Part shown: positions 1 through 9,282 of the stretch, piece by piece
Layout of the letters: every line of letters begins with the position of its first letter
How positions within the stretch are numbered: the stretch's first letter is position 1
Source: Theristus sp. LFF4_11
Taxonomy: Eukaryota; Nematoda; Chromadorea; Monhysterida; Xyalidae
Assembly (NCBI GenBank): GCA_030248135.1
Contig: JASANC010004299.1
Location: 1-30,751, forward strand
Length of the DNA: 30,751 nt
Direction: 5' to 3'
The notes under the pieces: model-generated
What the model saw: only the letters and a program-made list of their open reading frames with translations
What the model was told of the DNA's origin: nothing
The model's database searches: none
Program-made: the position numbers and the translations under genes

Positions 1-416
1 CACTTTCGCTACTGATCCGGTACCTGGTCGATCTGGTACTCGCTCGATCGGGATCCGGTACCAATTGAAATTTTCAGCTGTTTTAGGCTTTTAGCATTCA
101 ATTCGATTTGTTTCTGATTTGTTTTCCACCTAAAGCTTCATTTCTAAAGCGCACGCGCACGGGCGGGCATCGGCATGCCCGTGATCCACTAGCGCGCCTG
201 CACACGCTCCGCACTCAACAAGAACTTGTTCAAAACGCAATTGTTCTAACATCTTTCTTCTTGAAAAGGCTTGGCTTAGGTTAGGTTTAGGTCAGGATTA
301 TGTTTAGCTTGGAATTAAGCTTTAGGATTAGGTTTTGGTTTAGGCTTGTTTAGGCAACGTCTGCCAACATCAGTGCTTTGATTTAGTACGACAGGCCAAC
401 CTAGAAATGTAACCAG
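1..416. other. Left-edge stretch without a supported gene
   Basis: I see no credible exon here. The first 65 bases contain short imperfect repeats around GATCCGGTACC. Bases 262-360 carry degenerate TTAGG-type repeats that are listed separately. The rest is unremarkable mixed sequence. Confidence 0.5.
262..360 (+). repeat. Degenerate TTAGG(C)-like repeat tract
   Basis: About ten imperfect copies of TTAGG, TTAGGC or TTAGGT units lie in this stretch, separated by irregular spacers. Nematode telomeres are built from TTAGGC, so this could be a decayed interstitial telomere-like tract. It could also be a simple low-complexity repeat. The 13-mer GGCTTGGCTTAGG at 268-280 recurs in reverse complement at 13792-13804 inside an intron of the IRS-like gene. 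Confidence 0.45.
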
Positions 417-959
417 TACCGTGGGCCCAAAAAAAATTTCGAGGGGGGGGTATGGTACCGTGGGGGGGTGCCGACCAAAAAGTGAGGGGGGGGGTCCAAC
501 CTATGGTAACGTGGGTCCCCCCCAGGGGGGGTCCCATGGGGGGGTGCATTTTTTCAAAATTTTCTGTGGGGGGGTCCACCCCCCCCCCCCACCCCCCATG
601 ATAATTTTTCGCTTAAATTTTGAAGGAAAAACGCTAAATTTTGCTGCAAAATCGTTGAAATTACAATGAAGATGGTCAAGTTATCATATATTCAGCTTAT
701 ATTATGGACTTTATAGACAAAAAATCATGATTTTCGAAAAAAAATTTAGGGTGTGCAGAAAATTTTGGGGGGGGGGTGTCCGCCAGACAAAATTTCATGG
801 GGTGGGGTGGGGGGTGTCGGCCAAAGTTTCGAGGGGGGGGTACGATGGGGGGTGCCCGGTTTTAGGGGGGGGTGGCACGGTGCCCCCCACCCCCCACCCG
901 ACGGTCTCGGGTGCTCTGGGGGGGGGGGGTTTACCCCCCCCCCCCCCCCGCCCACGGTA
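417..959. mobile_element. G/C-run foldback element with CCGTGGGC ends
   Basis: The stretch begins TACCGTGGGC and ends with the exact reverse complement GCCCACGGTA; the match extends to CAGTACCGTGGGC if the outer CAG is included. The ends fit a TA-duplicating, MITE-like element of about 540 bp. Between them are many runs of 6-10 G on the left and runs of C facing runs of G on the right, so large parts can fold back or form quadruplexes. An AT-rich core at about 600-740 separates the two G-rich parts. No transposase is encoded; the open frames here are low-complexity Gly/Pro artefacts. Confidence 0.6.
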
Positions 960-961
960 CT

Positions 962-2507
962 GAATGTAACGGTCAAAAAAAATTTTTTTATTTTTTTTAA
1001 AGTAAAAAATGAGCATTTTTTAAATTTTTTATTAAAAATTTTTGAAATTTTTTCTTTAATGTGCCCTGAAAATGCCGTTTTTGGCTTAATTTTTCGAAAG
1101 TTCAACAAAAACTTTCGGATTCGCTGCCCTGCGGGGATATGGCAACCGCAGGCCACCGAATCCGAAATCGGGCTAAGATCACTGGTGCCCCCAGGACAGA
1201 GCGGGGCTTAGAGGCTGTCCCCCTCACGTGGCGAGGGTATTGGTTCCACGGGATGGTGAGCCGTCCATTCCCCAATCCCACCGGAGTTTGGTACCTTCGG
1301 GTTTCCGGAATCGGTGGGGGGCGTGCTTCAAATATAAAAAAATATAAAAAAAAATTCTTTGACTTTACCTTGTCACTTAGTCTTCAACGCTGCAGGTGGT
1401 ATTCTGGATCGATTTATCGACTGTTTTCAGCCTTGGTGAGTGATGATCGACTCGCGCATTGAAGTACTTGAGCGTCGCAAAGGCTAGTTCAACAAATTCC
1501 GATGCCGCTAAGGTGAGATAGAAGCAGAGAACTCACATTTATGCATCGTTTTTCAGGATCTCGAAAGGTCGAAATTGCACTGTCTGCCACTGCAAGCGTA
1601 ACTTCGTTGGTTGCTCGTTGCTGTTTCGCCTCGTGTCGTCAGCACGATCACACCGGTTTGTTGTTGAACTTGTTTCCGTGTTATTTGAGGTGAATTGAGA
1701 GGCAAAACACGAGACGTGATGTCGTCGGTGGGAAAATGGGTTCGCCGAAACCAAGTCTGAAATTTTCACCCTCCTCCCATATGAGTGGGGGTCATATGGT
1801 AAGTCGGTGGCTCCTCAGATGGTGATATTCGGACTCCCTGAAAAATTCTGAACAACTTAAAAAAATAGGAAATTTTTTTTTCTTGACATCTCTGGGCCAA
1901 CCGTTTTCCATTTTTCTTCGTTTCTCTCAATTTCTCTGATGTCTGAAACATTTATGCCGCAGGTTTTTCGCGGGAAATATGAAAATAAAAACAACAGACA
2001 TTTTGTAACAATTTGGGCGCCAAATTCAAAAATTTTCTTTGAATTGAAGCTGGCGACTCACAATTCCAGAAGGATTAGCTTTAATTTTTTACAGTTTTTT
2101 GCTTAATTTATGACGTTATCAATGAATAAATCCTATGTGAGACAGAAAAAAATGCTGTTTTTCATGCAAAAATTCGTTTTTTTAACTTTGCTTCCACACA
2201 GGGGCAATATTTGCTCGTTTGGGCTAAAAATTGGTGGAGATCTAAGTTTGACTTTCCTAAGTAAGCAACTAAAATTTCAGCTCAAAAGGTTCAACCGTTG
2301 GCGAGTTAGAGCGATTCAAAGTTGTGCCCACTACTTTTGGACCACTCTGTATTTCTAATGCTATTCTATTTGTTCTTTGTCCATTGCACACATCATTTGG
2401 ATATCCCGGTATATTGGCATTCTCCAATAACACAACTCCCAGACTGCGACGAATTCTGCCTTGAAGGAGAATACAAAAGGATTCGGGCAAACCGCATGAC
2501 GCGACAG
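962..2507. other. Region without a supported gene
   Basis: The first 130 bases are A/T homopolymer-rich. A GC-rich block with several inverted repeats follows at about 1095-1330 and is listed separately. From 1380 to 2507 there are isolated splice-like signals, for example acceptor-like TTTTTCAG near 1556 and donor-like GTGAGT near 1436. Short frames between them do not chain into a recognisable protein. Confidence 0.4.
1113..1167. repeat. Strong hairpin inside a GC-rich structured block
   Basis: TTTCGGATTCG at 1113-1123 pairs perfectly with CGAATCCGAAA at 1157-1167. Inside it, CCTGCGG at 1128-1134 pairs perfectly with CCGCAGG at 1146-1152. The hairpin opens a GC-rich block to about 1330 with further pairable segments: CTAAG with CTTAG, GGACAG with CTGTCC, and GGGATGG with CCATTCC. 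It contrasts with its A/T-rich surroundings. It may be a structured RNA gene or part of a mobile element; I recognise no RNA family. Confidence 0.45.
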
Positions 2508-2509
2508 TA

Positions 2510-2771
2510 CCGTAAAGTCTTGCATATAAGGTTCCTCCCACTTATAAGACCCCCACCCAAAAGTGGGCGGAGTGTCACACGGCGGGAAACCAAAAAATTC
2601 AAAATTTTGATTTGTTCAAAATTTCACCCCGTTTATAAAACCCGGACTTCCTAATCTTCGCTTTATAAGACCTCCTCCTACTTATAAGACTGTCACACAA
2701 AATTCCACTTTTTTCAGAAATTTTTGGTTTTCAAATTTATATAAGGAGACCTTATATGCAAGACTTTACGG
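2510..2771. mobile_element. MITE-like element with CCGTAAAGTC ends
   Basis: Perfect 22-bp terminal inverted repeats starting CCGTAAAGTCTTGCATATAA lie at 2510-2531 and, inverted, at 2750-2771. Both ends are flanked by TA (2508-2509 and 2772-2773), as expected for Tc1/mariner-type insertion. The interior holds several ACTTATAAGAC-like motifs and encodes no transposase, so this is a non-autonomous element of 262 bp. Its CCGT termini resemble those of the elements at 417, 6609 and 7953. Confidence 0.8.
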
Positions 2772-3221
2772 TATTTGAAGAACAATACACTGGTTTTCAA
2801 AATGTTCAAGGCAATGTCAGTTGTGTTCACTACAAATTTTTCTTTACCCATCGATGATTCGCTGATAAAATGTTCGGAACATGCTTTGCGCCGGAATTTA
2901 TCGCCATGTGGTGAACTTTACCGCCGTGTTGAATTAACCAAACATTCTTTCAGTTGATGATCGATGAATAAAAATATCAAAATCAAAGCAAGTATGCAAA
3001 CTAGAAGGTACATAGATAAAGGAACCAAACCATAGCAAACGCACATGAACAGTATTTCAACGTTTGTTTATAAATTTTTAATTTATAATATTGAACCCTG
3101 TGCTTAATGGAAGCTCAGAAAAGTTAAAACAACAGGTGAAAGGATAAAAAACAAAAAAAGACAAAAAATCTGATACTGTCATAAAGTACCAATCAACTAT
3201 CATAAAATCACGTCGATCTAT
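2772..3221. other. 3' flank of the UGT gene
   Basis: This A/T-rich stretch lies downstream of the minus-strand UGT stop codon. An ATTAAA-like poly(A) signal on the minus strand falls at 3082-3077, about 140 nt past the stop. No other gene is visible. Confidence 0.4.
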
Positions 3222-6047
3222 CTACTCGGTTTTCGGTCGTCCCTGTTTTGTTTTGCTCGCTCCACAGCACCATTGACAGATCAACCTGAGCGCTCTGTAG
3301 GCGATGTACAGTGCAACAATCAACGTAGCAGCGAACAACGCCCAAACGTCAAAATTGTGATACACCACTGCGCTCATTCCTCGTGAAGCGGCGTCCAAGT
3401 TTGGTAACGTTTGAAACTCGGCCACGAATTCTGTCCATCGAACGACGAGATCTTCCGATTTCGTCGGTCGCTTACGGAGCATTCGCGCGAGGCGTTGCGC
3501 GTTTTCGGTGAAGCTGGAAAATGATGCCAGCAGGCAGACCAATGCGTACATCCAATTCAAACGCAGCCAATCTGCGTGCCAGAGTGGCACGCCAACTCCT
3601 CTCCCACCTCGGATCGTTCAACAGCGTATTCAGGCCTCGTTGCAGCTCGTGCACACCAAAGTTCGTCTTGTCGACCACCTGGCCGAATCCATGGCGCACG
3701 CTGCATTGAGCGTTTCGATATTGATCGCCAAACAGCGGCACTGCCAGGATCGGCGTGCCCGCGTACGCGGACTCCATCAAACTGTTGTAACCGCCGTGTG
3801 TGATGAAAGCCTTCAACTGAGGGTGGCCTGCGCAGAAAAGTGATGAAATTCACAAGGCTAGAGAAGTATAAATACACATGAAGCGTTTTTTAGTTTCCTC
3901 AAATTAAAAAAAAACGTCAATCTCTGTCTGACCAAGCAAGTCGGTCTGTGGCACCCAGTTGGACAGATGCAAGTTGCCGGGGAGGTCGCCCACAATTTTA
4001 CCTGCAAAGTGCTTGCCGCGTGCGTATATTTTTTTATTTTATGTTTTCTGGCCGAATAAACATGGCATCTTTTTTCAAGGAGTAGGGAGCGCGCGAAATT
4101 TGAATAAAAAGCCTTTCAGAAAACCAACTTCGATCATGTTTTTTATTTGTTCGTGATATTCTGTTTGGTTTTTGCCCGTTGCACACACGATCCTTGTAAT
4201 TCTTGAAAAAGACAAGCCCAGTCTTCCGCCTTGGTGGAGAAGGACTGCCTTATTTAGTCGGCCATTTCTTCCAATGCAATATGCTTATTCGCAACATCCA
4301 ACACGAACCGCTTTTCAAGTCGTCCGATTCGTATTTCCAGACGAATTCGAATTTCGGCATTCGCCGTGCCAATTCCACGATCGCTCGTTTCCAATGAACG
4401 GGCATCTGAGTCGACGGTGCCACGGAACCGAACGAAATCAAAATCACGCCATCCTCGGCGCTGTTTGCCATCGCTTCCCATGCCTAGGTTTCACCACAGA
4501 CTTTGACTGCTAATGTTCGTTATTGATTGTGTTTTTAACCGAAAGCGCGTCAGTACAGCCAATCGGCGTACAGAACACTGTGAACGTACCTCGTCCAGTG
4601 GTTTTGGCTCCTGCATGCCGATGCCGCCGATAAAGACAATCTAAATTAAAATTCTACGATTCAATGATTTCAAAAACTTTCAAACAACGGTGGCAGAAGA
4701 AGATAATGTTAAAAAATAACAACAAAATTCACAACACCTTGTGCAAAATCGGCCGTGGAAAGTCCAACAGTTCAACGCTGTTGATAAAGACGAGCTGCGT
4801 TTTGTTGCTGGCCAGATCCAGTAAACTCGGAAATTTTTTATCGACATTCCTTCGAAAGATCTCCGTCTGTCCGTCCATCAAATGCAGGAAGAACGGTGTG
4901 AACAGGGTGCTACCAATGGTGTTGGCGGCTCTCTGTGTGAACGTCATGTGGTCGGAGAAGTCGGACATGGTTCCTGGAGTGGAAATAAACGCTTGTAACG
5001 CTCACTTGTCGCAGGTCTGGCTGTCAGTAATCAAGGAATAATGCTGATCAACTTCAACGAATCGCTTCAGTGTGGGACGCGTATTAGATGCATATTGATG
5101 CTTCAGGCAATCCTTAAAAATGGCTAATAATAACAGTCACAAAAATGCACCGTTGCATTTCACTATTTTTTTCTCAGAGCAATCCTTGAGCACAAAAACC
5201 AAATGAGCAATGCGCAAATAAGGCCGAACGAGCACACTGGATTCGCAAACAGCACTGCAAGTTGTCTCACAAACTGTGACCCCGAAACAAGACACCTGGC
5301 ACAAAACTGGTCGGGCTTGGCACGCCCGTCTGCAGCGCGATCACTTCGGTCAGCACGCCACTCGACATCCAGATCGTCGTCGGTATCTCGAGCATGTGAA
5401 TCAGACCGAACGGACACAAATCGTACATGTGCGCGAACGCGATGTCGAACTGCTCCGCTTTCAGCTCGTTCAACAGGTCCTTGTTTTGCACTTGCGCTGA
5501 AATGGGAAGAAAAATCGCGAATCTTCATGACGAATATTCGAAGTGTCCGAGATTCGGATTCGCCAATCAACACTCAACATAGCATCGATTAAATCTGAAT
5601 TCAATAATATTCACGGTTTTTTCTCAGTGTCGATGACAAGCACAGTCCAGCTGGAGCACTTCACAAACTTTCACATCCGTCCATGAACATTTGTGCGAAG
5701 TCGCGGACCAGTGCTCGGTGTTCGGCGGACAACATCGACGGAGAGCCCTTGAAGCCGGACTCCGCGAATCGATTGCCGATATCGGTGGCCGGCGCTGCAG
5801 CCGGCTTGCTCGGCGCCGCGATGATTCTCGCTTTGGTGTTCTTCGGTTCGTGCACGATCTCCGGCGCGTACTCGGCAAAGTACAAGGCGACCTCGTGGCC
5901 GGCATCGCTGAGCAGAGTGGCGATTCGATTGTTGAACGTCACCTGGCTGCTGCTGATGGCCGGCGTGAATATCAGGATTTTCAGGGCGTGCAGCTCGGCG
6001 GTTTGGCAGAGCAGGAGAAACAGAGCAGAAACGAACGCTTTCGACAT
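3222..6047 (-). CDS. UDP-glycosyltransferase (UGT), 8 exons, complete
   Basis: This encodes a membrane UDP-glycosyltransferase (GT1 family) that conjugates a sugar from UDP-sugar to lipophilic molecules in the ER lumen. Exons, minus strand: 6047-5669, 5496-5296, 4973-4738, 4640-4590, 4483-4309, 4001-3933, 3827-3608, 3513-3222. All junctions are GT-AG and in phase, giving 540 residues, which is normal for the family. Residues 1-21 are a signal peptide. The UGT signature runs from WVPQTDLL to LFGDQ (about 363-406) and includes ITHGGYNS; SFGSVAP precedes it. A hydrophobic helix at about 500-522 and a short basic tail end the protein, as in type I ER UGTs. The nematode-like motifs support the organism call. 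Gln35 stands where many UGTs have the catalytic His. Exon 2 may also be used by the exon pair at 7171-7697. Confidence 0.92.
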
Positions 6048-6608
6048 TGTGGCGGTGCGGATCGGGTTAAAATTCGGAAAAGATTTCGATTGAAAATGAC
6101 GACTATTACATACTTTTGTTTTGTTTGTTTGAGATGACAAAACCTCAACAACATTCGTCTGAAGAAGATTTTCAAAACATTGTAAAAGAGGGTTTGAGTT
6201 TTGAGCAGAATAAATTCAGAGCCATTATTGTGGGCGCCTGCTGCTGTTAAAATGCAACAGACGAAACTCAGAAAAAAATATGTACAAATATCAAATACCG
6301 GTTTTGAAATGCCCAGGTTGTTTTGCTGTGTTACAGTGACACAGTGGTGGAAAAAGTTCATTTTGCGCACCGTGATTCGGACCAGCCATTTTTACATTGC
6401 AGACAAATTCTTGCTGTCAAGTCAGCTTAGATAGCAGGCATCTATCAGCTGTAATGCAAGCTAAGGGTAAAATTTTATCATTGTTTCGCAACTGAAATGA
6501 TGGAGAACAACACCAAAAACAAGACTACATACAATCTATGTTGAACTTTTTTTGGAATCAAAATGAGCAATGACACATAACCTTGTATTTCTTTCTACTA
6601 CCGGTATA

Positions 6609-7060
6609 CCGTATTACCTCTATTAAACCCCCCCCCCAAAATTAAACCCCCCCAAAAATAAACCCCACCCCCTCGACAAGTTTCCAAATAATCCCCCCCC
6701 CAAAAATAATCCCCCATGGGGGATTATTGAAACCTGTTTGAAACACATACCCAGCGAATTCAGTGGCTGGTTGCAGTGAAAATGATGAAATTGTGCTACC
6801 AAAGGCCCCAAATGGATGAGTTAATGGTAATTTCATTACAAAAGGCTGTTGTAAAAGGAAACTTCTATGTATAGTAGAAGTTTCTGCGACTTCCTTCCTG
6901 CCATGGAAGGTATTTTTGCCATTTTGCCCACTCCTAAAAATGGTTTCCAAATAAACCCCCCCCCCCCCAAAAAATAAAGCCCCCCCCCAAAAATAAACCC
7001 CCACCCCCAGAAGTCGCTGAAGAAATAAACCCCCATGGGGGTTTATTAGAGGTAATACGG
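6609..7060 (+). mobile_element. C-rich MITE-like element, copy 1
   Basis: The element begins CCGTATTACCTCTA and ends in the inverted TAGAGGTAATACGG, with TA on both sides (6607-6608 and 7061-7062). Both ends contain AATAAACCCCC-type blocks, and a unique core lies at about 6722-6950. No protein is encoded. An inverted, nearly identical copy lies at 7953-8398. The element falls between the two UGT units, so it would be intronic if they are spliced together. Confidence 0.82.
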
Positions 7061-7170
7061 TACCATGCTGGCCATTATTTCCGTCGAAGACTACGTTAGG
7101 CTAAAGAAAGGCGCCATCAGGCCGCAACTGTTTGCCGCAACAATCCAAACAAACAGACATGATCGCTCAC

Positions 7171-7697
7171 CCTCGCACGCGTCGCTGAGTATGCGATCGT
7201 AGACGTGAAACGCCTCGCGCGCAGTCGCATTCGTCAGGGACACATCGTCAAAAACCATTGCGTTGGTGTTTCCCATAATGTTGTCGTTTTCCGTGGCGTC
7301 GCCAGCATACGAACGCAGCACTCGGATCCGGTGGCCGTAATTCTTGGGATCGGTCTAGTAAGAAGAAACTACAGGATTTCTGGAACGTGTTCTTTCACGT
7401 GATTGGTGAAATAAAGACGATTAGTGATCAGTTGAGTAGATTTTCAGGTTAGTACAGATTTTTTTCGAAATTTACCAGTGTTTCTGAAGGCTGCACACCA
7501 CTCCGATAGACGGGCGCGTAAAACGTCACCGAATGCCCATTTCCAGCCAATAATTTTGCGATTCGCTCGTTGAAAAGCATTTGACTGCGACTAAAGGCTG
7601 GTACAAAGATCAGTGCTTTGATTGGCTTGGTTTCACACGCGGCGACGGAAACGAAAAAGAATAATAAAAGTAATAGGGTTATTTTTGAAATTTTCAT
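7171..7697 (-). CDS. Second UGT N-terminal exon pair: alternative first exons or truncated copy
   Basis: Two exons, 7697-7476 and 7354-7171, encode about 135 residues of a UGT N-terminal domain. They contain a signal peptide (residues 1-21), an ALIFVPAFSRSQ strand, an NERIAKLL helix and a GNGHSVTFYAP segment; the piece ends in a CEG motif. No downstream UGT exons of its own follow. The final donor (GTGAGC) is in phase 1, at the same point after Cys-Glu where exon 1 of the downstream gene ends, also in phase 1. Splicing to exon 2 at 5496 would keep the frame and give a 549-residue UGT. A TTTTTATTCAG acceptor lies 41 nt upstream of the ATG. The alternative is a tandem duplicate that lost its 3' half. 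Like the downstream gene it has Gln where the catalytic His is expected. Confidence 0.75.
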
Positions 7698-7737
7698 TGT
7701 CGCATGCAATCGATCATGTATTAGCTGACATTACTAC

Positions 7738-7749
7738 CTGAATAAAAAT
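7738..7749 (-). promoter_or_regulatory. Candidate 3' splice or trans-splice acceptor upstream of the second UGT unit
   Basis: On the minus strand TTTTTATTCAG ends at 7738, 41 nt before the ATG at 7697. It fits the nematode pyrimidine-TTCAG acceptor pattern and could receive a spliced leader or a 5' UTR exon. I see no equally good acceptor close upstream of the ATG at 6047. Confidence 0.35.
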
Positions 7750-7952
7750 TAGTTTTCATGCTTAGCTTCTTGGGTTAAACCATACAAAGCTGCCTATCTC
7801 CAGTTTGGACGCGTATCCTCACCACACCAAATAAACAATTTTCATAACAAACCGCTCAAATGTCAATGTAGATATTATACACGGTTAACACAGTTGACAT
7901 AGTCATCCAGTCAAACACATTGTTTTTCTAATTGCACTATATTGCTTGCATA

Positions 7953-8398
7953 CCGTATTACCTCTAATAAACCCCCATGGGGGTTTATTTCCTCAGCGAC
8001 TTCTGGGGGTGGGGGTTTATTTTGGGGGGGGCTTTATTTTGGGGGGGGGTTTATTTGGAAACCATTTTTAGGAGTGGGCAAAATGGCAAAAATACCTTCC
8101 ATGGCAGGAAGGAAGTCGCAGAAACTTCTATTCTACATAGAAATTTCCTTTTACAACAGCCTTTTGTAATGAAATTACCATTAACTCATCCATTTGGGGC
8201 CTTTGGTAGCACAATTTCATCATTTTCACTGCAACCAGCCACTGAATTCGCTGGGTATGTGTTTCAAACAGGTTTCAATAATCCCCCATGGGGGATTATT
8301 TTTGGGGGGGGGATTATTTGGAAACTTGTCGAGGGGGTGGGGGTTTATTTTTGGGGGGGGGGTTTAATTTTGGGGGGGGGGGGGGTTTAATAATACGG
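7953..8398 (-). mobile_element. C-rich MITE-like element, copy 2 (inverted)
   Basis: This is the inverted counterpart of the 6609-7060 element: it starts CCGTATTACCTCTA, ends TAATACGG and is flanked by TA at 7951-7952 and 8399-8400. The core around 8058-8285 is nearly base-for-base the reverse complement of the first copy. The right end has lost the CCTCTA segment. It lies about 255 bp upstream of the second UGT unit's ATG. Confidence 0.82.
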
Positions 8399-8402
8399 TA
8401 CT

Positions 8403-9282
8403 TTGTTTTCCAACTTATCTCCTGCACACTTATCAATCTTAGGTTGCTGCTGTTTACACTGTAACAACTGATAACATCTATCGTTAGCTGCTTCATTTTT
8501 ACTTCAGAAAATCCATTCCTAGACCGCAACAAACGACACGCAGCAATGCCGCTGGTTTTATTCCAATTTTCGCCACATTCTGCACCCTATTTCTATATCC
8601 TACGCAATGTGCTGATTGGTTGGTGACTATTGATGCATGCCTTCTGTGCAGGCATTGCTGTGGGGTGGAGTATACTCAGACAGAACACATGCATCAAGTG
8701 GTCACCAACCAATCAGATAATTGCATGTGGTGATACAGAAATAGACTGCACCATAAAAATCTGCCACAAACAGCAAAGGAAAGCGGAAGAAAAAAGAGAA
8801 AGAAACCGACCAGAACATGCGAAAACAAACAGACGATGAAACTCACCAAAAAAGCGCACGACCAAGTTTCAAGACGGGATATAGTAAAAAGCAATAGTTT
8901 TATGAAGAGAAGGGATTTTATGAAGACGGGTAAAATAGGCCTAGTAACAAACTCAAGCAAGCAATTTTTTAAAAGAAAATAATATCACAATGAGCACATG
9001 GCAAAAACAAGACAAACAAGAAATAAGCCCTCAACATAGATAAGGAAATTCGGGTCTTGAAGTAAACTTACGTTTCAGATATCTTTAAACAAAAAACCCA
9101 GACAAATTCAGCAAAACGGAATCAAAACAAATAAGGTGTGTCAAAATATATACAAATACAATCTGGTGGAGTTCTCTCATTCTCATTGACAAATATGTCC
9201 ACAATACACTAACGAATGCTTACGAAACGCAAAAAACAGCATTTTGTCATACATAGACCATGAAAAACTCGTGTTTCTCCGT
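8403..9282. other. Intergenic stretch between the UGT region and the 3' end of the IRS-like gene
   Basis: No exon is supported here. A degenerate foldback element lies at about 8606-8726. The rest is A-rich sequence that probably includes the 3' UTR of the IRS-like gene; I did not find a canonical poly(A) signal. Confidence 0.4.
8606..8726. mobile_element. Decayed foldback element of the ACCAACCAATCAG type
   Basis: The arms at about 8610-8640 (CTGATTGGTTGGTGAC then GATGCATGC) and 8688-8717 (CATGCATCAA, GGTCACCAACCAATCAG) are inverted copies around a TGTGCAGGCATTGCTGTG centre. The arms and centre match the better preserved elements at 22224 and 27159. The outer termini are no longer recognisable. 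Confidence 0.6.

Noticed and set aside
753..1211. Gly/Pro-rich open frames of up to 152 codons
   Set aside because: They are products of G and C homopolymers in the foldback element, open on both strands, with no domain.
1380..1610. Possible short plus-strand exons around GTGAGT near 1436 and after TTTTTCAG near 1556
   Set aside because: The pieces do not join in phase with an ATG and show no similarity to anything I know.
4086..4101. GAGCGCGCGAAATTT shared with 28984-28998
   Set aside because: Only about 15 bases match, with no flanking similarity, so this may be chance.
5683..6137. Two long plus-strand open frames of 136 and 148 codons
   Set aside because: They are shadows of UGT exon 1 on the minus strand, which has a signal peptide and family motifs.
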